Shown: one piece after another, positions 35,578-43,287 of the stretch
Position numbering within the stretch: position 1 is the first letter of the stretch
How the letters are laid out: the number at the start of each line of letters is the position of its first letter
NCBI RefSeq assembly: GCF_019244115.1
Contig: NZ_JAFATE010000110.1
Span: 1-58,684, forward strand
Direction of reading: 5' to 3'
From: Bradyrhizobium sp.
GTDB taxonomy: Bacteria; Pseudomonadota; Alphaproteobacteria; Rhizobiales; Xanthobacteraceae
Length of the DNA stretch: 58,684 nt
Notes under the pieces: model-generated
Databases searched by the model: none
What the model was told of the DNA's origin: nothing
What the model saw: the letters and a program-made list of their open reading frames with translations, nothing else
Position numbers and translations under genes: made by a program

Positions 35578-36639
35578 CTAGTTCAGCCGGAGCTCCGTGA
35601 TGTGCCGCGGGTCGGCGCTGAGTTCGCCTCTCTCCACGCGCGTCACGAGATCGGTCAAGACCGCATTGGCGCGGCAGGAAATGCCGACCTTGGCGCCCTC
35701 GCGCACCACGAGGCCGTTCATGAAATCGATCTCGGTGCGCCGGCCCTTCTGCATGTCCTGCCCCATCGACGGCCGCTGTCCGGACGAGATGCGCTTGCCG
35801 TCGGCAAAACGTTGCGCGTCGCAGGCGCGCATCGCGTCCTCATCGCCCTCGCCGGCGCGCGCGATCGTCTCCGGGGCAAGATGCAGGATTTCCTCGAGCT
35901 GATAGCCGTGCGCCTGGCCGACACGGATGGCCTCGCTGCCGAGCCGGGTGGAGAAGCGGCGGATCGGCTCGCTCTCCAGCATCTCGCCGCCTGACAGGCC
36001 CGTGCACGCCGAGAGCCCATTGCCCATCACGTTGGCGACAAGCTTCGACCAGCGCTCGCCCCAGAGGTTAGGTGTGACGGTCGCGCTATCGGCGTAGCCG
36101 ACCAGGCGGCAGATCTCGCTGGCGCGCTCGGTGATCCGGCCGTGCACCTCGCCGGCGCGAAACACGGTATGAGCCGCCCCGCCCTTCCCGGCGCCGCGGT
36201 GAACATGGCCGGGCTCGGGCAGGTTCACCGTGATGCTGCTCGCAATGCAGCCCAGCGTCTTGCCCCAGCCGACGACGCGCGCGACGATCTCTTCGTTCAT
36301 GCAGTTTTGCAGCGACACCACAAAACCGTCGGGCGCGAGATATTGCGCAATCAGCGTGGTCGCCCACGCCGTGTCGTAGGATTTTGTGCACACGAAGGCG
36401 ATGTCGACCGGCTTCTCCCTGGACAGTTGCTGCGCATCCGTGATGTGGAGCGCTCGCACGTGCACCGAAAATTCCGCCACGTCCCGCGCATGCGTCACGC
36501 GCAGCCCGTGCTTTTGCATGTGCGCGACATGCTCCGGCCAGGGATCGATGAAAGTGACGTCCTCGCCCGCCTGCACCATATGCGCGCCCGCATAGCCCCC
36601 GACGGCGCCCGCTCCCATGATCGCGATCTTCCGGCCCAT
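35578..36639 (-). CDS. 2-dehydropantoate 2-reductase family protein
   Basis: A 353-residue NADP-dependent reductase of the PanE/ApbA family. The nucleotide-binding start is KIAIMGAGAVGGYAGAHM, the catalytic Lys lies in FVCTKSYDT, and later family motifs are SLQNCMNEE and ANVMGNGLSACTG. It is some 50 residues longer than E. coli PanE, so pantothenate synthesis is possible but not certain; many paralogues have other substrates. The ATG at 36639 follows GGAGGACAAGG. The frame stays open for 2 kb further upstream, but that is the complement of the DUF899 genes. Confidence 0.83.
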   Translation of the reverse strand: MGRKIAIMGAGAVGGYAGAHMVQAGEDVTFIDPWPEHVAHMQKHGLRVTHARDVAEFSVHVRALHITDAQQLSREKPVDIAFVCTKSYDTAWATTLIAQYLAPDGFVVSLQNCMNEEIVARVVGWGKTLGCIASSITVNLPEPGHVHRGAGKGGAAHTVFRAGEVHGRITERASEICRLVGYADSATVTPNLWGERWSKLVANVMGNGLSACTGLSGGEMLESEPIRRFSTRLGSEAIRVGQAHGYQLEEILHLAPETIARAGEGDEDAMRACDAQRFADGKRISSGQRPSMGQDMQKGRRTEIDFMNGLVVREGAKVGISCRANAVLTDLVTRVERGELSADPRHITELRLN

Positions 36640-36801
36640 CCTTGTCCTCCCGCATTCTTGTTGCGCCAGCATAGCGCGCCCATAGGTTCCCTCACAATGT
36701 CGTGCGCGACGCGCGCGTTCTCGCAAATCCCGACACACTTGTAACTCTCGCAGCACCATCGCGGCGACTACGTTTTCTGCGAACGGCAACGGGAGAGACC
36801 C

Positions 36802-37575
36802 ATGAACAAGACCAACGCGAGTAACACGCAGCAGCGAATGAACACGCCTCCGGTGGTGTCGCCAGACGCCTGGGAGGCGGCGCGCCAGGAAATGCTGGTG
36901 AAGGAGAAAGCACAGACGCGGGCCCGCGACGCGCTTGCCGCCCAGCGCCGGCGGATGCCGTGGATGGCCGTCGAGAAGGCCTATGTATTCGAAGGGCCGA
37001 AGGGCAAGGTCAGCCTGCTCGACCTGTTCGAGGGCCGCCGGCAGCTCGTCCTCTACCGAGCCTTCTTCGAGCCGGGCGTGTTCGGCTGGCCCGAGCATGC
37101 CTGCCGCGGCTGCTCGCTCGGCGCCGATCAGGTCTCGCATCTGTCCCACCTGAATGCGCGCGACACCACGCTGGTCTACGCCTCGCGCGCACCGCAGGCG
37201 GATATCGCGCGCCTGAAGGCGCGGATGGGCTGGGAGATGCCCTGGTACACCATCACTGACAGTTTTGATAAGGACTTTGGCGTCGACGAATGGCACGGCC
37301 ACAACGTGTTTTTCCGGGACGGCGACAAGGTGTTCCGCACCTATTTCATCAACAACCGCGCCGACGAGGCGATGGGCACCGTCTGGAGCTATCTCGATCT
37401 CACCGCGCTCGGGCGTCAGGAAGTCTGGGAGGACTCGCCGGAGGGCTATCCGCAGACCCCTCCCTACAAATGGTGGAACTGGCACGACAATTACGAGGCC
37501 GAGGCCACGCCGAACCAGAAATGGGTCGAGGTCTCCGACGCCGGCGAAGCCGCCTTCCGCAAAAAAGACGCCTGA
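36802..37575 (+). CDS. DUF899 thioredoxin-fold protein, first of a tandem pair
   Basis: A 257-residue protein with the DUF899 layout: an N-terminal helical arm, PKGKVSLLDLFEGRRQLVLY, a Cys pair in HACRGCSLGADQVSHLSHL, then MGWEMPWYTITDSFDKDFG and a C-terminal W-rich end (YKWWNWHDNY). The fold resembles AhpC/TSA proteins. The role is unknown; the paired cysteines suggest a redox or disulfide function in the cytoplasm (no signal peptide). It is followed by a paralogue after 117 bp. Confidence 0.85.
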   Translation: MNKTNASNTQQRMNTPPVVSPDAWEAARQEMLVKEKAQTRARDALAAQRRRMPWMAVEKAYVFEGPKGKVSLLDLFEGRRQLVLYRAFFEPGVFGWPEHACRGCSLGADQVSHLSHLNARDTTLVYASRAPQADIARLKARMGWEMPWYTITDSFDKDFGVDEWHGHNVFFRDGDKVFRTYFINNRADEAMGTVWSYLDLTALGRQEVWEDSPEGYPQTPPYKWWNWHDNYEAEATPNQKWVEVSDAGEAAFRKKDA

Positions 37576-37613
37576 AGCGAAATTTTCGAGAAAACACGTC
37601 AAATTAAAAACCG

Positions 37614-37644
37614 CATCCCGTTCCGATTGCATCGGAACGGGATG
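37614..37644. terminator. Perfect 14-bp hairpin between the DUF899 paralogues
   Basis: CATCCCGTTCCGAT and ATCGGAACGGGATG are exact inverse complements around a TGC loop. It lies between the two DUF899 genes. On the plus strand no T-run follows, while on the minus strand the stem is followed by GGTTTTTAATTT, so it works better as a terminator for minus-strand reading or as an attenuator or binding site. Confidence 0.55.
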
Positions 37645-37692
37645 GCTGGCCGAGACATCTCCACCCAAAGCCCGGCAGCAAGGGAGAGAACG

Positions 37693-38442
37693 ATGAAACA
37701 CACCACGACAGATGAGACTGCAGCGCCCGAGATTGTCGATCGCAGCACCTTTCAGTCCGAGCTCGACGCACTGCGCCTTCGCGAGAAGGCCCACACCCGG
37801 CAAGGCGATGCGATTGCCGCCGCCCGCCGCCGGCTGCCGATGGTCAAGGTGGATGGCGCCACGCCGCTGGTTGGCGATCATGGTGCGGTGACGTTGCTGG
37901 ACGCGTTCGAAGGACGCCGGATGCTCGTCGCCTACTATTTCATGTGGCACGCCGGCCGCCCCGCGCCGGAACAGTGCGAGGGCTGCACCTTCTATACATC
38001 GCAGCTTCGCGAGCTGTCCTTCCTGCATTCGCGCGATGTCACCTACGCGACGTTCTGCCAGGGCCCCTACGACGAGAGCGCAGCCTATCGCGATTTCATG
38101 GGCTGGACGATGCCCTGGTATTCGGTCCCTCGGGCCTCGCTCGATGTGCTCCTGGTTGGCCGCCGCGTCGGCATGATGCACATCGTCTGCTATCTGCGGC
38201 GCGGATCCGACGTGTTCGAGACCTATTGGACGACGCGTCGAGGCGTCGAGGCGCTGGACAACAGCTACCGCCTGCTCGACCTGACCGCCTACGGCCGGCA
38301 GGAGCAGTGGGAAGATTCGCCGGCGGGCTGGCCGCGCTGGCCGAAAGGCGAACACCCTTACCGGACCGATGGACGTCCGATTCCGCAATGGCCGCGCCTG
38401 AATGCGGGCTATTCCGACCAGCTTGGAAGCGGCGGCCGCTGA
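37693..38442 (+). CDS. DUF899 thioredoxin-fold protein, second of a tandem pair
   Basis: A 249-residue paralogue of the preceding gene. The corresponding motifs are HGAVTLLDAFEGRRMLVAYY, QCEGCTFYTSQLRELSFLH (the CxxC-type pair is kept) and MGWTMPWYSVPRASLDVLLV, then the late LTAYGRQEQWEDSPAGWPRW. The ATG follows GGGAGAGAACG. Divergence between the two is high outside motifs, so the duplication is not recent. A further 20-bp hairpin lies at 38469-38489 after the stop. Confidence 0.84.
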   Translation: MKHTTTDETAAPEIVDRSTFQSELDALRLREKAHTRQGDAIAAARRRLPMVKVDGATPLVGDHGAVTLLDAFEGRRMLVAYYFMWHAGRPAPEQCEGCTFYTSQLRELSFLHSRDVTYATFCQGPYDESAAYRDFMGWTMPWYSVPRASLDVLLVGRRVGMMHIVCYLRRGSDVFETYWTTRRGVEALDNSYRLLDLTAYGRQEQWEDSPAGWPRWPKGEHPYRTDGRPIPQWPRLNAGYSDQLGSGGR

Positions 38443-38624
38443 ACAGCCCTTGCGCCGCTCCAAGCCCAGCGTCCGACCCGGCCGGACGCCGGTTGGTCCC
38501 TGCTCGCCTTGTCTTCGCGAGCTTCGGGATCGCGCGAGTGCTCCGGTCGGCGCAAGGCGCCGACAGGCCGCGATGGCCGGCCAAATCTCAGGACAAGCCG
38601 TACGATACCGTGCCGGGATGATGT

Positions 38625-38640
38625 TTAAGATTTTATTAAC
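38625..38640 (+). promoter_or_regulatory. CtrA-type box upstream of small-RNA candidate copy 2
   Basis: TTAA-GATTTTA-TTAAC matches the CtrA consensus TTAA-N7-TTAAC at every fixed position. It ends 23 nt before the conserved 85-bp block, where it could overlap a -35 region. No other gene start is near on the plus strand. Confidence 0.5.
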
Positions 38641-38663
38641 CACCTATCGCCTAGACTTTGCAC

Positions 38664-38748
38664 ATGGAATGCGGCGGAACCGGACAAGCCGGGCCGGCAG
38701 CCGCAAGAAGGGGTCGGCGGCGTAACGCCCGCCGGCCTTTTCTCGTTG
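38664..38748 (+). ncRNA. Candidate small RNA, copy 2
   Basis: Differs from copy 1 (30891-30975) at 3 of 85 positions, all in the terminator loop. The terminator stem GGTCGGCGG/CCGCCGGCC with loop CGTAACGC is followed by TTTTCTCGTTG. Upstream, both copies share TTAAG-N-TTTATT and an ATCGC block, so the promoter region is conserved too while the surrounding genes are unrelated. Confidence 0.62.
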
Positions 38749-38800
38749 AGGCGCCATCGTTTGATCGCAGCGCTTTCCAAACACACGTCGTGCAGCAAGT

Positions 38801-38884
38801 AGCAAGTAGCCCGCGTGAGCGCAGCGACATGCGGGGAAAGTGGTTACCCGGATGTCGCTTCGCTCATCCGGGCCACGCTTGCTT
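38801..38884. repeat. REP-like repeat, copy 1 (short form)
   Basis: Starts AGCAAGTAGCCCGCGTGAGC, then GCAGCGACATGCGGGGAAAG and CCGGATGTCGCTTCGCTCATCCGGG. The two halves are hairpin-forming. Same family as 39477-39560, 40110-40217, 41394-41501 and the truncated 43288-43310. Confidence 0.75.
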
Positions 38885-38959
38885 CCCGGCGCACCGCAAT
38901 GGAACGTGTCAAAGAGCGAGAGGGTGAGCGTCCGCGTTCTCGCGGCGGAATTCGCCCGA

Positions 38960-39475
38960 GTGATGCTGGATAGAAGACCCTCCAAGAATGAGAGGGCGCA
39001 GGGAATGCCGGGAGCTGGCTGCCCCCATGGCCCGCCTGCAAAACAAAAAGCAGGCGGCAGTCACCACAGGTCAGCCAATCAACCGGCATTCCCTGCGCGA
39101 TGGTTTTAACGGTGTCCTGCGTGCTCTCCCTGGGAACCGGGCTTTTTTGCTCCCATCGCCGCGCGAAACCAGGTTTTGCGCAACTTGACACCAGCGTCGG
39201 GGTGTCAGGACCACACGCCTTCTCCGTCCGCATCAGCGCCGTTCGTCCGCACGACCAATCGTGCGCGCCGCCAACGCGTCCATCGCATCCTGACCCGCGT
39301 TTCGTGACGACGCGCGATCCGCCCCTCTTGCCGGCTCAGGACGGGCGGATCATGCATCTGATTTGGGTCGGCGTCAAGGTGTTTTCTGTAAATCAGAACC
39401 AGCCTGCTGCGACAAACTGGCACGACGGGCAATTCGCGCATGACATGCATGCGCAGATTGCCCCGTCGTGCAGGA
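38960..39475. repeat. Structured intergenic element (about 500 bp)
   Basis: The interval has nested palindromes. GCGCAGGGAATGCCGG (38996-39011) pairs with CCGGCATTCCCTGCGC (39083-39098), enclosing an 8-bp hairpin CCGCCTGC/GCAGGCGG (39032-39057). A TGACACC/GGTGTCA hairpin lies at 39186-39207. A 52-nt hairpin at 39420-39471 pairs GCACGACGGGCAAT with ATTGCCCCGTCGTGC, with an inner GCGCATG/CATGCGC stem. I recall near-identical text at many places in Bradyrhizobium genomes, often annotated as repeated hypothetical proteins. Within this window there is only one copy, so the dispersed nature is from memory. Confidence 0.45.
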
Positions 39476-39476
39476 G

Positions 39477-39560
39477 CAGCAAGTAGCCCGCATGAGCGCA
39501 GCGACATGCGGGGAAAGCGGTAACCCGGATGTCGCTTCGCTGATCCGGGCTGCGCTTGCT
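39477..39560. repeat. REP-like repeat, copy 2 (short form)
   Basis: AGCAAGTAGCCCGCATGAGC followed by GCGACATGCGGGG and CCGGATGTCGCTTCGCTGATCC. It directly follows the 52-nt hairpin and lies just downstream of the GNAT gene. Confidence 0.75.
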
Positions 39561-39569
39561 CCATTCCCT

Positions 39570-40046
39570 TCAGCCGGCGGGAATTTCAAACGCAAACATT
39601 GATAGCTTTACGTCAGGGGAAAATACGAACGGGGTAGTGCCTATCTTGTTGGCTCCAAGACGGGCGTAGAAACCAACAGCACTCGGGTTCGAGTTGATTA
39701 GGATCACACTTCCCGCCATTTTTCTCGAAAGCTCCACAACGGCGGCAAAAAGTCGGCTGCCAACACCCCTTCGCCAAAAGGCTGGATCAACAAAAATGCC
39801 CTCCAGGAGAATTAAGCCTCCGATTCCAGTCGGTCGTGCAGCTACATAGCCTTGCCGAATGCCGGCTTCGCCCTCAGCCACAAACACCAGTCCTGCTGCG
39901 ATAAGCGCAAGGTTGACCTTGAGTCCGGGCATGAAGCGAACGATGGTGTCATCATCGTATCCGTCATGCTTCGTAGCGCGCACTGCGATTTCGGTAAGCT
40001 CTGCGGCCTCATCAACGCGTGCAGGTCGAACTCGATTGTTTGTCAT
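39570..40046 (-). CDS. GNAT N-acetyltransferase
   Basis: A 158-residue acetyltransferase. The acetyl-CoA loop is in FVDPAFWRRGVGSRLFAAVV (RRGVGS), and the C-terminal NPSAVGFYARLGANKIG is typical of the family. The substrate is unknown. AAGGA precedes the ATG. Base composition and codon use are visibly less GC-rich than in the neighbours (many A/T third positions), and the gene is bracketed by REP-like repeats, which suggests acquisition by transfer. Confidence 0.82.
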   Translation of the reverse strand: MTNNRVRPARVDEAAELTEIAVRATKHDGYDDDTIVRFMPGLKVNLALIAAGLVFVAEGEAGIRQGYVAARPTGIGGLILLEGIFVDPAFWRRGVGSRLFAAVVELSRKMAGSVILINSNPSAVGFYARLGANKIGTTPFVFSPDVKLSMFAFEIPAG

Positions 40047-40109
40047 GGTTGATCCTTACTCAACATCGCTCAAGTAGCCGTAGTGGACTGAATTTCAAGG
40101 CGCTGGGGC

Positions 40110-40217
40110 AGCAAGTAGCCCGCATGAGCGCAGCGAGATGCGGGAAAGCGGCGAGTCGGATATCGCTTCCGCCTTCGCTCTTCGAGCTTCGGCGCACAAG
40201 TCGCTCATCCGGGCTAC
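40110..40217. repeat. REP-like repeat, copy 3 (long form)
   Basis: Same as copies 1 and 2 but with about 34 extra bases (TTCCGCCTTCGCTCTTCGAG and following) between CGGATATCGC and TCGCTCATCCGGGC. The insert is shared with copy 4. Confidence 0.75.
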
Positions 40218-40325
40218 GTGGGCCGGCCTCAAGCCGGCAGCGACTGATTCAGAACGAGCGTTCAGCGTTTGCGAAAGCCCTGATTGGTGCGATATTGGTC
40301 CTGACCCTGGGCAGGACGATTTTCG

Positions 40326-41390
40326 ATGACAACGGGCTCATTGCCGGAAGCAGCGACCGCCGAGCAGGTGACAGATGCGCTGCGCAAATCCGGTGTCCTT
40401 GTGGACGGCAGGGTCACCCATGTTGCGATTGAGAGATCGTTCGCAACCGTGCTCTCGCATTTCTTTCAGTTGCGTTTGACTTATGACACTGACGCTGTCG
40501 ATGCGCCTGCATCCCTCATGCTCAAGGCTGGTTTACCTGATCGCGCTGGCGGCCCTTGGCTAGGCGGCCGGCATGAAGTCTCGTTCTACAAGGAGGTCGC
40601 CTCAGCGATGCCCACGGGCTACGTCCCGCGCTGCTACGACGCTCACTGGGATCAAGACACTGGCGCCTGGCACCTCCTGTTTGAGGACCTGTCGAAGTCT
40701 CATTTTGTAGCGACGCAATGGCCGTTGCCGCCGACGCTGGCACAATGCGAAAGCATCATCCGGACGCGGGCGCGGTTCCACGCACTCTGGTGGGACGATG
40801 CTCGCCTGGGAGCGACTGTCGGAACCTGGCAGGATGCTGGCGCGACCGAGCAATCGTTCAAGCGTCTGATGGAGCAGTATGGTAGCTTTGCCGATGCGCT
40901 CGGCGACCGGCTTTCGACCGAGCGGCGCGAGCACTACGCGCGATTATTCGACGCAGCACCGCGCCTGATGGAGCGTTATCATTCGCATCGTCACATGACC
41001 ATCATTCAGGGCGATGCTCACGTCTGGAACTGCTTCTTGCCGATTGGCGACAATGCTGACACCAGGATTTTCGACTGGGATGCCTGGCGGATCGACGTCG
41101 GCTCCGATGACCTTGCCTATATGATGGCTCTCCACTGGTATCCCGACCTGCGTGTCCGGTTCGAACGGCACTTGCTGGATTGCTACCATGAGGAGTTGGT
41201 CATCCAAGGTGTGCAAGATTACGACCGGCGCGCGTTGCAGGACGATTATCGACTGTCGGTCCTGTGGCAGACAACCACGCCGATCTGGCACCACGCTGTC
41301 GGTATTCCGCCGCTGATTTGGTGGAACAACGTTGAGCGCATCCACCTCGCCGTTGATGATCTCGGGTGCCGCGACTTATTTGGCGATTGA
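40326..41390 (+). CDS. Phosphotransferase (APH/choline-kinase fold)
   Basis: A 354-residue kinase-fold protein. The catalytic loop is IIQGDAHVWNCFLPIG (Brenner-type QGDxHxxN) and the metal-binding Asp is in IFDWDAWRIDVGSDDLAYMM. The N-terminal lobe shows HVAIERSFATVLSHFF in place of a classical P-loop. Related proteins phosphorylate aminoglycosides, ecdysteroids or other small alcohols; no resistance phenotype can be claimed. Direct repeats flank it closely, 109 bp upstream and 4 bp downstream. Confidence 0.78.
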   Translation: MTTGSLPEAATAEQVTDALRKSGVLVDGRVTHVAIERSFATVLSHFFQLRLTYDTDAVDAPASLMLKAGLPDRAGGPWLGGRHEVSFYKEVASAMPTGYVPRCYDAHWDQDTGAWHLLFEDLSKSHFVATQWPLPPTLAQCESIIRTRARFHALWWDDARLGATVGTWQDAGATEQSFKRLMEQYGSFADALGDRLSTERREHYARLFDAAPRLMERYHSHRHMTIIQGDAHVWNCFLPIGDNADTRIFDWDAWRIDVGSDDLAYMMALHWYPDLRVRFERHLLDCYHEELVIQGVQDYDRRALQDDYRLSVLWQTTTPIWHHAVGIPPLIWWNNVERIHLAVDDLGCRDLFGD

Positions 41391-41393
41391 GCG

Positions 41394-41501
41394 AGCAACT
41401 AGCCCGCATGAGCGCAGCGACATGCGCGTGAGCGGTGACCCGGATATCGCTTCCGCCTTCGCTCTTCGAGCTTCGGCGGACAAGTCGCTCATCCGGGCTA
41501 C
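41394..41501. repeat. REP-like repeat, copy 4 (long form)
   Basis: Begins 4 bp after the phosphotransferase stop: AGCAACTAGCCCGCATGAGC, with the same 34-bp insert as copy 3. The following 41502-41736 holds no supported gene. Confidence 0.75.
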
Positions 41502-41736
41502 CCCTGCTACGCTCGCTGGAGGTGCGGACCAATGATCCGGGTCCGCGGCGGCCTGCCTGGTCCAATGGAAACAGCAACACGTCCCGCAGGCGCGGGATGC
41601 CGCGGAGCACCATGACCACGCGCCGCGATGCTGCCGCCATCCGACCCCACACTCTCCGCCGTCCGGCCATGCTTTGGTCAAGACTTCGCTGAAACTTTGG
41701 CCGTTCGCCGACCTGGCGGAACCACCTGCTTTAGTG

Positions 41737-41801
41737 TGGCGGATCTGACATTCGCTACAGCCCGCGGCGAGATCGCCTGGCGAACGTCAAATCCGCTCCA
41801 C
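41737..41801. repeat. Palindromic intergenic element, copy 2
   Basis: GTGGCGGATCTGACATTCGC at 41737-41756 is identical to the left arm of copy 1 at 23288. The right arm GCGAACGTCAAATCCGCTCCAC is a diverged version. The interior keeps CGCGGCGAGAT. It lies immediately upstream of the next gene's start. Confidence 0.7.
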
Positions 41802-41826
41802 CAGCTGACATTGGACGGAGCTCGCC

Positions 41827-42633
41827 ATGAACTCCATGCCGGACCCGACAGCAACTGATCCCAACGATGATTTGGTCGCGCGCGCGGACAAGCGGCTCGC
41901 CCATGCTTATGAACAGATCGCACGCGCGGATGAGCAACTCGCGCGCGTCACCGAAAATCTGTCCAATCTCGACCGGGACGCCGCGCCAAAACCTTCGGCC
42001 GTCCGCGCCGCGCGCGGCCGGCCGGCACGGCGCGCCCTTGCCGGCCTTCTGCTCGCAGCGTGCATCTTTCTGGCTGCTTTCCTTTGGCAGTCGCCGCAAG
42101 GCGATGCGGGCCGGCTGATGCTCGGCCGGTGGGTGCCGTCGCTGGCCTCGACATCCCCGCCGCCGACAGACAACCCCTCGCCCTCCTTGCCGGCCCCCCG
42201 GCTCGCCGCTGCGGCGTCAACATCTCCAGCAGCTTTGGCTCCGACCGCATCTCCAGCAGCTTCGGCTCCGACTGCGCCGCAAGATGTCGCGCCGACAGCA
42301 GCGCCGCTGCCTCCGGAGCTTGCGCAGACGCTCCAGACGATGGCGCGCGATCTCGCCAATCTGGAGCACGGACTGGAGCAGCTCAAGAGCGGCCAGGAGC
42401 AGCTCGCCAGCGACAATGCAAGGGCCATCGAGCAGCTCAAGACCAGCCAGGACCAGATGGCGCGCGACAATGCCAAGACCGCCGAACAGCTCAAGGCCAT
42501 GGCGAGCTTCACGGCCAGGGTCTCCAGGCAGAACCTGCAGCCCACACCATCAGCGCCACCGCCGCGGACGACTGCCGCCGCGACGCGCCAGCCGGCGGCA
42601 GCGCGTCCGCCTCAGACCAGAGCGCAGCCGTAA
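41827..42633 (+). CDS. Membrane-anchored coiled-coil protein of unknown function (268 aa)
   Basis: An N-terminal charged helical stretch (RADKRLAHAYEQIARADEQL) precedes a single membrane segment ALAGLLLAACIFLAAFLW at about residues 69-86. A Pro/Ala/Ser/Thr-rich spacer and a coiled coil with repeated EQLKS/EQLKT-type units (about 165-225) follow. The tail is Pro/Ala-rich. GGAG precedes the ATG. Similar proteins occur in several copies per Bradyrhizobium genome as I recall; function unknown. Confidence 0.7.
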   Translation: MNSMPDPTATDPNDDLVARADKRLAHAYEQIARADEQLARVTENLSNLDRDAAPKPSAVRAARGRPARRALAGLLLAACIFLAAFLWQSPQGDAGRLMLGRWVPSLASTSPPPTDNPSPSLPAPRLAAAASTSPAALAPTASPAASAPTAPQDVAPTAAPLPPELAQTLQTMARDLANLEHGLEQLKSGQEQLASDNARAIEQLKTSQDQMARDNAKTAEQLKAMASFTARVSRQNLQPTPSAPPPRTTAAATRQPAAARPPQTRAQP

Positions 42634-42815
42634 GCGCCGCCGCGTACTGATCTCGTTGCAATCGCATCCTGCACCGTGCGCACGGCAAGTGGCCTGCATG
42701 GCCGCGGCGGCATGCGAGGTCACCATCGAAGCCGAGGCTGAACGCGATCTACCCCGCGAAGGCCAGTGAGAGCCGCTTCGCGCTGCGAGCCTCGCAAAAA
42801 TCGCCGTTCCGGCGC

Positions 42816-42841
42816 GGAACTGAGAGCCGTCCAACGTGGTT
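42816..42841 (+). promoter_or_regulatory. Possible EcfG-like promoter (near match)
   Basis: GGAAC at 42816-42820 is followed after 17 nt by GGTT, one base away from the CGTT consensus. It would give a short leader before the ATG at 42878. The -10 mismatch keeps this tentative. Confidence 0.28.
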
Positions 42842-42877
42842 TGCACGCGGGGCAAAGGACAATGGAGACAAGCTGAG

Positions 42878-43129
42878 ATGCTCAGAAAAATCCTTTCTGC
42901 TGCCGCAATCGGCGCAGGCGTCATCGTGGCGTCCACCTTCGGCGCCTCCGCGGCGATCGTATGCCAGGGCCATACGTGCTGGCACACGCACGAGGCGTAC
43001 GACTTTCCCCATGAGGCCGGTGTCGTCGTTCACGAAGACAATTGGCATTGGGGGCCGCGCGAAAGGTACAGCTTCCGCGAACACGAGGGGCGCGGCTACT
43101 GGCGCGGCGGCAGATGGGTCGTGTGGTAA
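42878..43129 (+). CDS. Small exported His/Trp-rich protein (83 aa)
   Basis: A signal peptide MLRKILSAAAIGAGVIVAST ending near GASA precedes a mature part rich in His and aromatic residues, with CQGHTCWHTHEAYDFPHEAG and GYWRGGRWVVW. The two nearby cysteines and many histidines suggest metal or heme binding, which is inference only. GGAGACAAG precedes the ATG. It is a single gene with a strong terminator after it. Confidence 0.7.
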   Translation: MLRKILSAAAIGAGVIVASTFGASAAIVCQGHTCWHTHEAYDFPHEAGVVVHEDNWHWGPRERYSFREHEGRGYWRGGRWVVW

Positions 43130-43152
43130 TCCGCCGATCTTTTGCATGACGG

Positions 43153-43174
43153 GAGGCCGCCACTAGGCGGCCTC
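43153..43174 (+). terminator. Terminator after the His-rich protein gene
   Basis: GAGGCCGCC and GGCGGCCTC pair perfectly around an ACTA loop, followed by ATTGTTTCG. It starts 23 nt after the stop codon. Confidence 0.75.
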
Positions 43175-43287
43175 ATTGTTTCGCAGACACCCCGCCGGAG
43201 CGATCGCAGCTGCTTCCGACCACGGGACCGATCGCCGTCGATCCCTGTTCGTCTTGCCGCAAGCCTCTGATCGATCATCATGAAACA

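Noticed and set aside
36640..38643. A continuous 1021-codon minus-strand frame that extends the PanE-family gene by 668 codons
   Set aside because: It is antisense to the two DUF899 genes, which have family motifs and ribosome sites. The extension has no recognisable domain and a GC-rich shadow-frame composition. The Rossmann start MGRKIAIMGAG with GGAGGACAAGG marks the true N-terminus.
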